6,540 nt of DNA, taken from NCBI GenBank assembly GCA_026713345.1, contig JAPOOQ010000293.1, positions 1 to 6,540 on the forward strand, written 5' to 3'. This document shows, piece by piece, positions 1 through 6,204 of this stretch (within the stretch, counting starts at the first letter, position 1; the number at the start of each line of letters is the position of its first letter). The stretch comes from Gemmatimonadota bacterium (GTDB lineage Bacteria > Gemmatimonadota > Gemmatimonadetes > Longimicrobiales > Gaopeijiaceae). Both the position numbers and the translations under genes were made by a program. Under the pieces are notes generated by a model that did no database searches, had not been told where the DNA came from, and saw only the letters and a program-made list of their open reading frames with translations.

Positions 1-190
1 CTCGGCCCGGGGCGAGCTGCCGTGCGGGGTGGGGGGGGTCCCCCCCGAGGAGGAGGGCCGGCGGCGCCGGGGGGGGGGCGGGGGCCGCCGTAACAGCGCC
101 AAGCGCGACGCACGCCGCCGCGAGGGACGCAATCGCCGAAGCGAGTCCTCGCGGCGGCCCACCGCGGCCAGCCCGCTGCCAGCCCCCCAT
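1..190 (-). CDS. Start of a secreted protein, possibly BatE (3' end outside window)
   Basis: An open frame begins with ATG 190-188, sharing one base with the batD stop (TGATG), and runs off the left edge after 63 codons. It begins MGGWQRAGRGGPPRGLAS, followed by a hydrophobic core AIASLAAACVALGAVTAAPA (~19-38), then a Pro/Ala-rich segment and PARQLAPGR. This is a convincing signal peptide with a basic N-region. A batE gene, encoding a TPR protein often with an SH3-like domain, commonly follows batD in these operons, and the position fits. No TPR is visible yet, so this is context only. GAGG lies very close (2 nt) before the ATG and AAGGA 12 nt before it, so the ribosome site is not ideal. The frame crosses a run of ten C (69-78), where a length error would break it. 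Confidence 0.5.
   Translation of the reverse strand, partial: MGGWQRAGRGGPPRGLASAIASLAAACVALGAVTAAPAPPPAPPALLLGGDPPHPARQLAPGR
69..78. repeat. G10 homopolymer within the downstream reading frame
   Basis: Ten consecutive G on the plus strand (ten C in the coding strand of the putative batE-like gene), followed after one C by five more G. A second tract (G4-T-G8, 26-38) runs into seven C (40-46). Such tracts are prone to slippage in the cell and to sequencing error. Confidence 0.8.
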
Positions 191-2130
191 CACCTCGCCA
201 ATTCCTTCGCCAGGTCGCTCATCAACGCCGCCGCCCGCTCCAGAACCCGCTCCGGCGCCTCGCGCTCGGCCCCGTGGGGGGCGAAGCGCTGCCGGTCGCA
301 ATCGTCGAGACACGCGAAAAGCCGCTCCAGCAGCTCACCCGACACCCCCAGCTCAACCGCCAGCCGCCCAGCCTCCTCCCGCACCAGCCCGGCTTCCGCC
401 ACGTTGAGCTTGTCCGCCAGCAGCCCTTCCAGCGCGCCCGCCACCTCCGCATGGAACGCACGCGGATCCCCCGCCGCCAGCGACCGTGCCCGCGCAAGCC
501 GCTTCCTGGCCATCCGGCCCGCCCTGCGCACCCGCGCGTACGCCACATCCCCTTCGATCCGGTCACGGTGCCGGCGCACGGCGGCCGCGCCCCCCAGCGC
601 CGCCACGGGAAGGAGCAGCACGATCCAGAAGCCGGGCGTCGCGTACAGCGGCACGTCCCTGCGCCGGAACGCGGGCGCATCGATGTGAATGAACCGGATC
701 TCGTCGCGGATCGACTCGACCGCCGACGGGACACCCCCGGGGACATCCGCGCCCGCCCCATCCCCGGTCACCGTGATCTCCACGGGCTCGGAACGAACGG
801 TCGCATAACGGTTGTTTACGGGGTCGAAATACGACATCTCCACCGGCGGAATGGTCACCCGGCCGGGTGTGCGCGGGATCAGCACGTAGTCGTAGCCGCG
901 CGTCCCCTGAAGGCTGCCGCCACCCGCGGCGATCTCGTCGCGCGTCTCCGGCGGAAAGGTCTCGAATTCGACCGGGAAGGCGATGTCGGGGGGCGTCAGC
1001 GCGCGAAGGTTCCCGGTGCCCCGGACGTCGACGCTGAACGTCACCGCTTCGTTCGTCTGCACCTCGGTGCGGTCGGCCGAGGCAGAAACGCTCAGGGTGC
1101 CCACATGTCCCGAAAACGCATCCGGGCGCCCCTCGGCCGGAGTCGGAATCACCTCGATCGCGACCGGCCGCGAGGCGACCACCACGGGCATCCGCCGGTC
1201 GAAGAGGCTCGATCGGCCAAGGATCCCGCCCAATGGGCCGCCGAACGGATCAAGGCCGCGCTGGTCGGGCACCCGCACCTGCGCCTCGATGCTCAGCGGG
1301 TCGAGCGTCCGGGTGCCCGCGCCCGTCGGGAAGAGCGCCACGCGCCGGATGGTCGCCCTCAGGTACTCGCCACCGTCCCTGACCACCCGCTCCACCTGCG
1401 GCGACTCCGGCTGCGTGAGCACCTCGGTCCAGAATCCGGTCGCCTGCGGCAGGGCCGTGATGCTGTAGGTGTCCACGTCGACCCGCGTGAAGATCTGGTA
1501 CTCGACGGTCACCGGTTCGTTCTCGTAGGCGCGGGTCTTCGAGACGGTGGTCTCCAGGAATAGATCCTCCGGCGCGATCCCCCCGGACGGGTCAGCCTCC
1601 CCGCTCGCACCCCCCGGCGGGGGCGGCTCGTCGGAGACCGTCAGCGTGACCGGCTCCGTCTGCAGGGTCTCGCCCCCGACCGACACCGACACCGGACCGA
1701 TCTCGAACGTGCCTTCCACCAGGGCCTGGTAGCGATACTGATAGGTGACCGACACCGTCGTCCGCCCGTTCACCATCCGGAACGAGCTGGACGAGCCCGA
1801 GCCGAGGAAGTTGGCAAAGTCCGCCACGTCGGGAAGGGTGGGCTGCCCGTCCACCTGCTGCGTCCCCGACACCTCCACGTTCAGCACGAACTGCCGCCCC
1901 ACCCCGACCTGCGGCGCGCTCAGGAAGGCGCGGGCCGCGATCTCCTGGGAGTGTGCGGTGGCGGGAAGCGCCGCAAGGGCGAGAACCGCTCCGAGCAGCG
2001 CGCATACCGGTCGCCCGCCCCCATTCAAACGGCGATCCGCCCGGGGCCGGTCGCCAGGGAAGCCTTCGCTCGCTATCGACCCGCTTCGCTCAAGCGAACG
2101 CACTGTAAAGTAAACGTTACCAAATGTCAT
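190..2130 (-). CDS. batD: BatD, exported protein with C-terminal membrane anchor
   Basis: A 646-codon frame with a clear BatD architecture. A signal-peptide core lies at ~41-60 (CALLGAVLALAALPATAHSQ). A first beta-rich domain follows at 64-165, with a Ser-rich GSGSSSSFRMVNG segment and FEIGPVSV. A second at ~190-330 has FLETTVSKTRAYENEPVTVE, and a third at ~345-455 has GTGNLRALTPPDI and YVLIPRTPGRVTIPPVE. A membrane helix at ~498-517 and a basic cytoplasmic tail of ~130 residues (FHAEVAGALEGLLADKL, LDDCDRQRFAP) complete it. Most of the protein should lie in the periplasm, probably contacting BatA/BatB. The start is doubtful: ATG 2130 is part of the AT-rich element, the first ~34 codons use rare codons (ATA, CTT, CGA) and look unlike signal sequence, and no Shine-Dalgarno site is present. 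TTG at codon 35 (2028) would give a normal signal peptide. The TGA stop overlaps the next ATG by one base. Confidence 0.92.
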   Translation of the reverse strand: MTFGNVYFTVRSLERSGSIASEGFPGDRPRADRRLNGGGRPVCALLGAVLALAALPATAHSQEIAARAFLSAPQVGVGRQFVLNVEVSGTQQVDGQPTLPDVADFANFLGSGSSSSFRMVNGRTTVSVTYQYRYQALVEGTFEIGPVSVSVGGETLQTEPVTLTVSDEPPPPGGASGEADPSGGIAPEDLFLETTVSKTRAYENEPVTVEYQIFTRVDVDTYSITALPQATGFWTEVLTQPESPQVERVVRDGGEYLRATIRRVALFPTGAGTRTLDPLSIEAQVRVPDQRGLDPFGGPLGGILGRSSLFDRRMPVVVASRPVAIEVIPTPAEGRPDAFSGHVGTLSVSASADRTEVQTNEAVTFSVDVRGTGNLRALTPPDIAFPVEFETFPPETRDEIAAGGGSLQGTRGYDYVLIPRTPGRVTIPPVEMSYFDPVNNRYATVRSEPVEITVTGDGAGADVPGGVPSAVESIRDEIRFIHIDAPAFRRRDVPLYATPGFWIVLLLPVAALGGAAAVRRHRDRIEGDVAYARVRRAGRMARKRLARARSLAAGDPRAFHAEVAGALEGLLADKLNVAEAGLVREEAGRLAVELGVSGELLERLFACLDDCDRQRFAPHGAEREAPERVLERAAALMSDLAKELAR

Positions 2131-2141
2131 GTTTGCTATAC
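2105..2141 (-). promoter_or_regulatory. AT-rich repeated element, copy at the batD start
   Basis: Near-duplicate of the element at 4196-4232, in the equivalent place at the head of the next gene pair. The plus-strand core GTAAAGTAAAC-G-TTAC-C-AAATGTCATGTT (2105-2133) differs at only two bases. It carries the same direct repeat (2105-2114), the same GTAA/TTAC inverted repeat (2110-2120) and the palindrome ATGTCAT (2124-2130). On the minus strand TATAGC lies four bases before ATG 2130, matching the position of TATGGT in the other copy. The plus strand reads TATACT at the same place, so a promoter in either direction is conceivable, but no gene lies on the plus strand. A role as operator or promoter for batD is inferred. 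Confidence 0.6.
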
Positions 2142-2149
2142 TATCTGTG

Positions 2150-2187
2150 TCGCCAAGTCGGCGATCAGATTTGTGGGACCCATCCCA
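2150..2187 (-). other. Two small inverted repeats in the batC-batD gap
   Basis: The gap between the batC stop and the batD start holds two perfect 5-bp inverted repeats: TGGGA/TCCCA (2174-2178 with 2183-2187, 4-nt loop) and TCGCC/GGCGA (2150-2154 with 2160-2164, 5-nt loop). Neither is followed by a T-run on the minus strand, so they do not look like an intrinsic terminator. They might form weak RNA structures ahead of batD. This is thin evidence. Confidence 0.25.
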
Positions 2188-2193
2188 ACCACC

Positions 2194-3123
2194 CTACCAA
2201 TCCTTCCTCGGCTGGCGCCCGCGCGCCTGAGCCGCCTTCCGGTTCACCTCCCCCGGATCCTCCGTCACCGCCTGCAGCAAGCGCTCGGCCTGCTCGGGGG
2301 TCATCTGCGGGGGCGGCTGGCCCGCCTCCCCCCCCTTCTCCCCCTCACCCGGCTGCGATCCCTGCCCCTGGTCGTCCTCCCCCTCACCCTGCTGCCCCTC
2401 CTGCCCACCCTGCTCGCCCTCATCACCTTCCTCGCCCTGCTCTCCCTCGCCCTCCTCACCTTCCTCGCCCTGCTCCCCCTCGCCCTGCTGATCCTGCTGC
2501 CCGCCCTGCTCGCCTTGCTCCCCGTCCTGGTCCTCCTCCCCCTCCCCACCCTCCTGCTGCTCCTGCTGCTCCTGCATCCGGAGCGCCAACTCCAGGTTGT
2601 GCTTCGCGTCCCCGTCCCCCGGATCGCGGCGCAGCGCCTGCTTGTACGCTTCGACCGCCGCCCCCGGCTGCTGCTGCCTCATCAGCGCATTGCCCAGGTT
2701 GTACCACGCGCGGGACTGCCACTCGGGATCGCCGCTCTCGGCGGCCTCCAGGTAGGCCTCCATGGCGCGCTGGAACTCCTGGCTCTGGTAGAGCGCGTTC
2801 CCCTCGTTGAAGCGGGCCAGCGAGAGCCCCGGCACCCTGGCCAGCGCCTCCAGGTAGCGGGCATGCGCCTCCTGGTACCGCCCCTCGTCGTACAGGCGGT
2901 TCCCCTCCTCGACCTCGCGGCGGCCCTCCTGCGCACGGAGCGGGCCGGCAAGCACCAGGATGGCCGCGACCGGCGCGACGACGGCGGCACACCGCACCCA
3001 TCCGGCTGTGACAGTCGACAGTACCGCGACGCACCGAGCCCACGCGGCGGCGCCCCGTCCCATGGTGACGCCAAACACCGCCATGACCCGACCACCGGCC
3101 CAACGCCAGGAAAGAATCCTCAT
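2194..3123 (-). CDS. batC: BatC, TPR protein with acidic Gly/Glu/Gln tail
   Basis: A 309-residue protein. The N-terminus is long and basic before a hydrophobic core at ~45-62, with a possible signal cleavage after LRA (64). Three tetratricopeptide repeats follow at about 68-101, 102-135 and 138-171 (GNRLYDEGRYQEA, GNALYQSQEFQRAMEAY, NLGNALMRQQQPGAAVEAY), ending in DAKHNLELAL. Residues 183-269 are almost only Gly, Glu, Gln and Asp. The C-terminus, MTPEQAERLLQAV followed by a terminal KDW, is the conserved end of BatC proteins. The hydrophobic core suggests that the TPRs act in the periplasm, where they would scaffold BatA/BatB/BatD; this is inferred. The start is fixed by an ATGA overlap with batB and a GGAGG at 7 nt. 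The stop is TAG, followed by 63 bp before the annotated batD start. Confidence 0.93.
   Translation of the reverse strand: MRILSWRWAGGRVMAVFGVTMGRGAAAWARCVAVLSTVTAGWVRCAAVVAPVAAILVLAGPLRAQEGRREVEEGNRLYDEGRYQEAHARYLEALARVPGLSLARFNEGNALYQSQEFQRAMEAYLEAAESGDPEWQSRAWYNLGNALMRQQQPGAAVEAYKQALRRDPGDGDAKHNLELALRMQEQQEQQEGGEGEEDQDGEQGEQGGQQDQQGEGEQGEEGEEGEGEQGEEGDEGEQGGQEGQQGEGEDDQGQGSQPGEGEKGGEAGQPPPQMTPEQAERLLQAVTEDPGEVNRKAAQARGRQPRKDW
2419..2484 (-). repeat. 33-bp tandem duplication inside batC acidic tract
   Basis: Two adjacent 33-bp units (2484-2452 and 2451-2419) encode GEGEQGEEGEE (residues 214-224) and GEGEQGEEGDE (225-235). They form the most regular part of a longer Gly/Glu/Gln/Asp tract (codons 183-269, 2577-2317). 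The length preserves the reading frame, so copy number could vary between strains without breaking the gene. Confidence 0.75.
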
Positions 3124-4208
3124 GAATCAACCTCCGGAACCGCAGCGGGACGCCGGCGTCGACCTGCTTCGCGCGAACGCCTGCGCCTCCCTGGAATGAT
3201 GAACTCCGCGACCAGCAGGAGCAATGCCGCGCCGAGAAAGATCTGGTACTGCTCCTCGAACTGGGTAATCTCCCTTGATTCCACTTCGCGACCGCCCCCG
3301 GTGATCCGCTCCACCAGCCGCCCGAGCCCGCCCGCACCCTGACCGATCCGGTGGTATTCGCCGCCCGTCTGCAGCGCGATGTCCTGCAGCGCGGTCTCGT
3401 TCAGCCGCGTGGTGATCACGTTGCCCTCGTCGTCGCGGCGGAACCTCCCCCCCGCTCCGCTCCCGTCCACATCGGGGAGCGGGACGCCATCGACCGATCC
3501 GACGCCCACCGTGTGGACCGTGACCTCCGCAGCGGTCGCCGCCGCGATCGCCTCGGCCAGGCCGCCCTCGTGGTCCTCCCCGTCGGTGACGATCACGACG
3601 ATCCGGTTCTCGGGCGGCGTCTCCTCCAGCGCCTCGAGCGACACCGTGATGGCGCGCGCCAGGTCGGTGCCCTGCACGGACATGATGTCGGGGTCCATCG
3701 CGTTGAGGAACATCATCGCCGCGCCGTAGTCGCCGGTGAGCGGGCTCTGGACGAAGGCGTCCCCGGCGAAGGCGACCAGCCCGATCCGGTCCCCTTCGAG
3801 GCGCTGAATGATGCGGGCGATCTCGATCCGGGCGCGCTCCAGCCGGTTCGGCGTGACATCCTCGGCGTACATCGAGCGCGAGACGTCCAGCGCGACCATC
3901 ACGTCCTGTCCCTGGCGGCGCAGCGTCTCCACACGGGTGCCGAACTGGGGGCGGGCCAGCGCCAGCGCGAGGAGCGCCACGGCGGCCAGCACCAGGATGC
4001 TCTTCCAGCGCATGGCGGTGGCATCGACCGAGGCGCGGAGCCGGCGGACCAGCGCGTGTTCACCGAAGCGGTCGAGGAGCGCCTGCCCGCGTTTGCCCGC
4101 CTGCCAATACAGCAGGACCAGCAGCGGGACCAGGGCGAGGGCCCAGAGCGCGAAGCCGGAACCGAAGCGGAACACCTCAGCGGCTCTCGGCGAACGTAAA
4201 GTAAACAT
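3120..4208 (-). CDS. batB: BatB, membrane-anchored VWA-domain protein
   Basis: A 362-residue VWA protein paired with BatA. Membrane helices lie at about 18-36, 69-87 and 322-338, with the VWA domain at ~100-290. The MIDAS is intact: D108-x-S110-x-S112 (DVSRSM), T181 (QGTDLARAI) and D209 (VTDGEDHEGG). YAEDVTPNRLERARIEI and FAGDAFVQSPLTGDY are BatB signatures, and the C-terminus is very Arg-rich. The start is uncertain. ATG 4208 lies inside the AT-rich element and has no Shine-Dalgarno site. The homologous start is probably GTG 4175 (residue 12), giving FRFGSGFALW directly after the initiator, as in typical BatB proteins. A 14-codon frame (MTFRNVYFTFAESR, 4221-4177) ends one base before that GTG and could couple translation. 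The stop overlaps batC (ATGA). Expected to sit beside BatA with its VWA domain in the periplasm. Confidence 0.94.
   Translation of the reverse strand: MFTLRSPRAAEVFRFGSGFALWALALVPLLVLLYWQAGKRGQALLDRFGEHALVRRLRASVDATAMRWKSILVLAAVALLALALARPQFGTRVETLRRQGQDVMVALDVSRSMYAEDVTPNRLERARIEIARIIQRLEGDRIGLVAFAGDAFVQSPLTGDYGAAMMFLNAMDPDIMSVQGTDLARAITVSLEALEETPPENRIVVIVTDGEDHEGGLAEAIAAATAAEVTVHTVGVGSVDGVPLPDVDGSGAGGRFRRDDEGNVITTRLNETALQDIALQTGGEYHRIGQGAGGLGRLVERITGGGREVESREITQFEEQYQIFLGAALLLLVAEFIIPGRRRRSREAGRRRRPAAVPEVDS
3131..3135 (-). promoter_or_regulatory. Ribosome binding site of batC
   Basis: GGAGG on the minus strand sits 7 nt before ATG 3123-3121, an ideal spacing. It settles the batC start at 3123 over in-frame Met codons 14 and 21. 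It lies within the last batB codons and is part of a GGAGGTTGA string also present before batA. Confidence 0.8.
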
Positions 4209-4232
4209 TACGAAATGTCATGTTAACCATAC
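4196..4232 (-). promoter_or_regulatory. AT-rich repeated element, copy at the batB start
   Basis: A sharply AT-rich island in GC-rich DNA that nearly duplicates a second copy at 2105-2141. The core (plus strand, 4196-4224) matches in 27 of 29 bases, and five of the next eight bases also match (C.ATAC). Internal structure: a direct repeat GTAAAGTAAA (4196-4205), an inverted repeat GTAA-3 nt-TTAC (4201-4211), and the odd palindrome ATGTCAT (4215-4221). On the minus strand a TATGGT hexamer lies four bases before ATG 4221, which could be a -10 box giving a nearly leaderless message; no -35 box is recognisable. The ATG of batB at 4208 arises from one of the two core differences (A here, G in the other copy). 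It could be an operator, a promoter, or a small dispersed repeat. Confidence 0.6.
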
Positions 4233-4237
4233 ACATC

Positions 4238-5230
4238 TTACGGTAGCGTCCTCAACCAGGTGCGCCCCAGCACCACTTCGGCCAGCAGGAAGAGCAATCC
4301 CACAACCAGCGGCAGCGGGAAGCGCTCCCCGTAGGTGGTGAAGTCCTCGACCAGGATCTCGGTCGTCTCGAGCTCGTCGATCTCATCGTAGATTGCCTCC
4401 AGGCTCTCGCGGTCTGTCGCGCGGTAGTAGCGTCCTCCGGTGGTCTCGGCGACGGTGCGCAGCATCGGCTCGTCCACATCGACCCGCGTCGTGACGTAGC
4501 GCTGTCCGCCGAATGGGTCGGGGACCGGGACTCTGGCCGTGCCCCGCGCGCCCGCGCCTACCGTATAGACGCGAACACCCAGCGCCTGGGCTGCCTGCGC
4601 CGCCGTGACCGGGTCGATCTCGCCCCGGTTGTTGCGCCCGTCGGTCAGCAGGACCACCACCTTCGACGCGGCCTCGCTCGCCTGCAGCCGCTTGACCGCC
4701 GTGGCCAGCCCCATCCCCACCGCGGTGCCGTCCTCGATGATCCCCACCTCGAGCTCCCCGATCAGCGACGTGACCACCGAGTAGTCCAGCGTCAGCGGAG
4801 CCTGCGTGAAGGCCTTCCCCGCGAAGATCACCAGGCCGATGCGGTCGTTGCGGCGCCCCTCGATGAAGTCGGCCGCCACCTCCCTGGCCGCCTCGATCCG
4901 GTTCGGCGCCAGATCCTCGGCCAGCATCGAACTGGAGATGTCCAGCGCCAGCACGATGTCGATCCCCTCGGCGACGACGTTCTCCCCGGTAACCCCCGTC
5001 TGCGGGCGCGCGCATGCGACGATGAGACAGACCAGGGCGAGCCCGCGCAGCGCCGCCGGCAGGTGACTCAGCCACCGGCCTCCGTTTCCCGCGGCCCGCG
5101 CCAGCCCCTCGGCATCCGGATGCGCGAGCGACCCCCGCCGCCGCTGCGCCCCTGTCAGGTACCACCACCCCAGCAGCGGAACGACCCCGAGCAGGAGCAG
5201 CATCCACGGGTCCTCGAAGCGGAAGATCAT
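4238..5230 (-). CDS. batA: BatA, membrane-anchored VWA-domain protein
   Basis: A 330-residue protein of normal BatA length and layout. There are two N-terminal membrane helices (about 8-25 and 57-74), then the family-typical ARPQ at 74-77. A von Willebrand factor A domain spans ~88-285, with a final membrane helix at ~305-322. The MIDAS metal site looks complete: D97-x-S99-x-S101 in DISSSM, T169 in GTAVG, and D197 in LTDGRNNRG. The segment AEDLAPNRIEAAREVAADFI and the FAGKAFTQAPLTLDY stretch are BatA hallmarks, as is the final WLRTLP. The VWA domain should face the periplasm and bind partners through a divalent metal; BatB is the likely neighbour in the complex. The start overlaps the upstream stop (ATGA) and has a good Shine-Dalgarno site. 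The TAA stop is followed by a 29-bp gap to the annotated batB start, unlike the overlapping joints elsewhere. Confidence 0.95.
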   Translation of the reverse strand: MIFRFEDPWMLLLLGVVPLLGWWYLTGAQRRRGSLAHPDAEGLARAAGNGGRWLSHLPAALRGLALVCLIVACARPQTGVTGENVVAEGIDIVLALDISSSMLAEDLAPNRIEAAREVAADFIEGRRNDRIGLVIFAGKAFTQAPLTLDYSVVTSLIGELEVGIIEDGTAVGMGLATAVKRLQASEAASKVVVLLTDGRNNRGEIDPVTAAQAAQALGVRVYTVGAGARGTARVPVPDPFGGQRYVTTRVDVDEPMLRTVAETTGGRYYRATDRESLEAIYDEIDELETTEILVEDFTTYGERFPLPLVVGLLFLLAEVVLGRTWLRTLP

Positions 5231-6204
5231 GCGGCGTCAACCTCCCTGCGGGCCTCGGCCGAGGTCCCCGCCCCGCTCGTCATCGCCACCAGCGAACGCG
5301 CCTCCCCGATCAGCTCCCGCGACCTGTCCGCCTCGGGACGCAGCTTCGCAAACTTCACCAGGTCGCAGCGGTCGAGGAAGCTCCGAAAGCTCTCGGTGAT
5401 CGCCCCGCCCAACGACGCCCGGCGCAGGCCGTGCACGACCTCCCGGGTGGTCATCTCCAGGGCGGGCACCTCGAGCTGGCCCTCGACGTACGCGCGGATG
5501 ATCTCGGAGACCCGGATGTGGTAGGCCTTCACCCGGCCCCGCTCCAGCAGTGACGACGCCTCCAGCTCGTCCAGCTGCTCCAGAGCGACGACGTGGAAGG
5601 GGCGGGGCGGGGGTGCGGGTCCGGCAGGCGCCGCGGTCGGCCGGCTCCTGCGGCGGCGGTGCAGGTACCAGGCGCCGGCCGCCAGCGCAGCCGCGAGGAG
5701 CACCCACGGCACCACAGTCCACCAGTTGCGCGCGAGCGACAGCGGCCCCTTGATGTCGCGTATGTCCCCGGATTCGTCGAGCCCGACGCTCTCGACCCCG
5801 ATGCGGAACGGGTCTGTGAGCAGCGTCTCGACAGTGCCGTCGGGGGCGGCGACGGCCACCTCGATGGGCGGGATTTCGAGTTCGCCGAGTTCGAAGCTGG
5901 TGACGATCAGCGCGGCCGCGGACCGCATCCCTTCGCCGGATGGGGCCGGCCCGGGCTCTGCGACCTCGTACCGCAGCACCTCGAACGGCGACAGATCGAG
6001 GGAATCGGGCCACTGGACGACCCGGTCGGCGGCGTGGTCGACCTGGAGCTGCACCGTGACCGGGTCGCCCACGTTGATGAGCGTCGTGTCCACCTCCATG
6101 ACGAGGCGGGGATCCTGCGGGAGGGTCGTGGCGCCAAGCAGGCCCACGAGCCCGCCAAGCGCCGCCAACCCGGGACGCCTCGCTACAGCAGCTCTCCTCA
6201 TCAT
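5227..6204 (-). CDS. DUF4381-like / small BatD-like membrane protein
   Basis: A 325-residue protein in the slot usually found between DUF58 and batA. Residues 1-29 form a signal peptide (Arg-rich start, LAALGGLVGLLGA core). Residues 31-140 are a beta-rich exported domain with BatD-like phrases: INVGDPVTVQLQVDH at 43-57, FELGELEIPPIEV at 104-116. DIRDIKGP (147-154) followed by WW and a helix at ~161-182 matches the junction seen in DUF4381 proteins. After RRRR and a Pro/Ala linker, the cytoplasmic tail (202-309) carries KAYHIRVSEIIRAYVEG, an ALEMTTREV motif and FLDRCDLVKFAKL, all typical of this group. ATG at 6204 is the first possible ATG, because the frame is closed by TGA at 6222; ATG at 6201 is equally possible. 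No Shine-Dalgarno sequence is visible upstream. The stop overlaps the batA start (ATGA). It probably assembles with BatA/BatB in the membrane, by context only. Confidence 0.82.
   Translation of the reverse strand: MMRRAAVARRPGLAALGGLVGLLGATTLPQDPRLVMEVDTTLINVGDPVTVQLQVDHAADRVVQWPDSLDLSPFEVLRYEVAEPGPAPSGEGMRSAAALIVTSFELGELEIPPIEVAVAAPDGTVETLLTDPFRIGVESVGLDESGDIRDIKGPLSLARNWWTVVPWVLLAAALAAGAWYLHRRRRSRPTAAPAGPAPPPRPFHVVALEQLDELEASSLLERGRVKAYHIRVSEIIRAYVEGQLEVPALEMTTREVVHGLRRASLGGAITESFRSFLDRCDLVKFAKLRPEADRSRELIGEARSLVAMTSGAGTSAEARREVDAA
5241..5246 (-). promoter_or_regulatory. Ribosome binding site of batA
   Basis: GGGAGG on the minus strand lies 10 nt before the batA ATG (5230-5228), inside the last codons of the upstream gene. 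It supports this start and, with the ATGA overlap, suggests translational coupling. The following bases read GGAGGTTGA, as at the batC start. Confidence 0.7.

Noticed and set aside
274..1563. Long open plus-strand frame opposite batD
   Set aside because: It is antisense to a well-recognised BatD. Its Arg/His/Pro-rich translation shows no family features, as expected of a shadow frame in GC-rich DNA.
2115..2142. Plus-strand promoter with TATACT as -10 box
   Set aside because: No -35 match at usual spacing and no plus-strand gene follows. The bases are better treated as part of the shared element, direction unresolved.
2150..2187. Intrinsic terminator between batC and batD
   Set aside because: The stems are only 5 bp and no T-run follows on the minus strand, so termination is not supported.
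1951..3342. Plus-strand frame with a long Leu-rich stretch resembling membrane helices
   Set aside because: The Leu-rich run is the reverse reading of the Glu/Gly/Gln codons in the batC acidic tract. BatC is certain from its TPRs and conserved C-terminus, so this is an artefact.
3351..4199. Plus-strand frame opposite batB
   Set aside because: Antisense to the VWA protein BatB, rich in Arg, Asp and His without recognisable domains.
4196..4232. Insertion sequence or attachment site at the AT-rich element
   Set aside because: No transposase or integrase, no terminal inverted repeats and no target duplication are visible around either copy.
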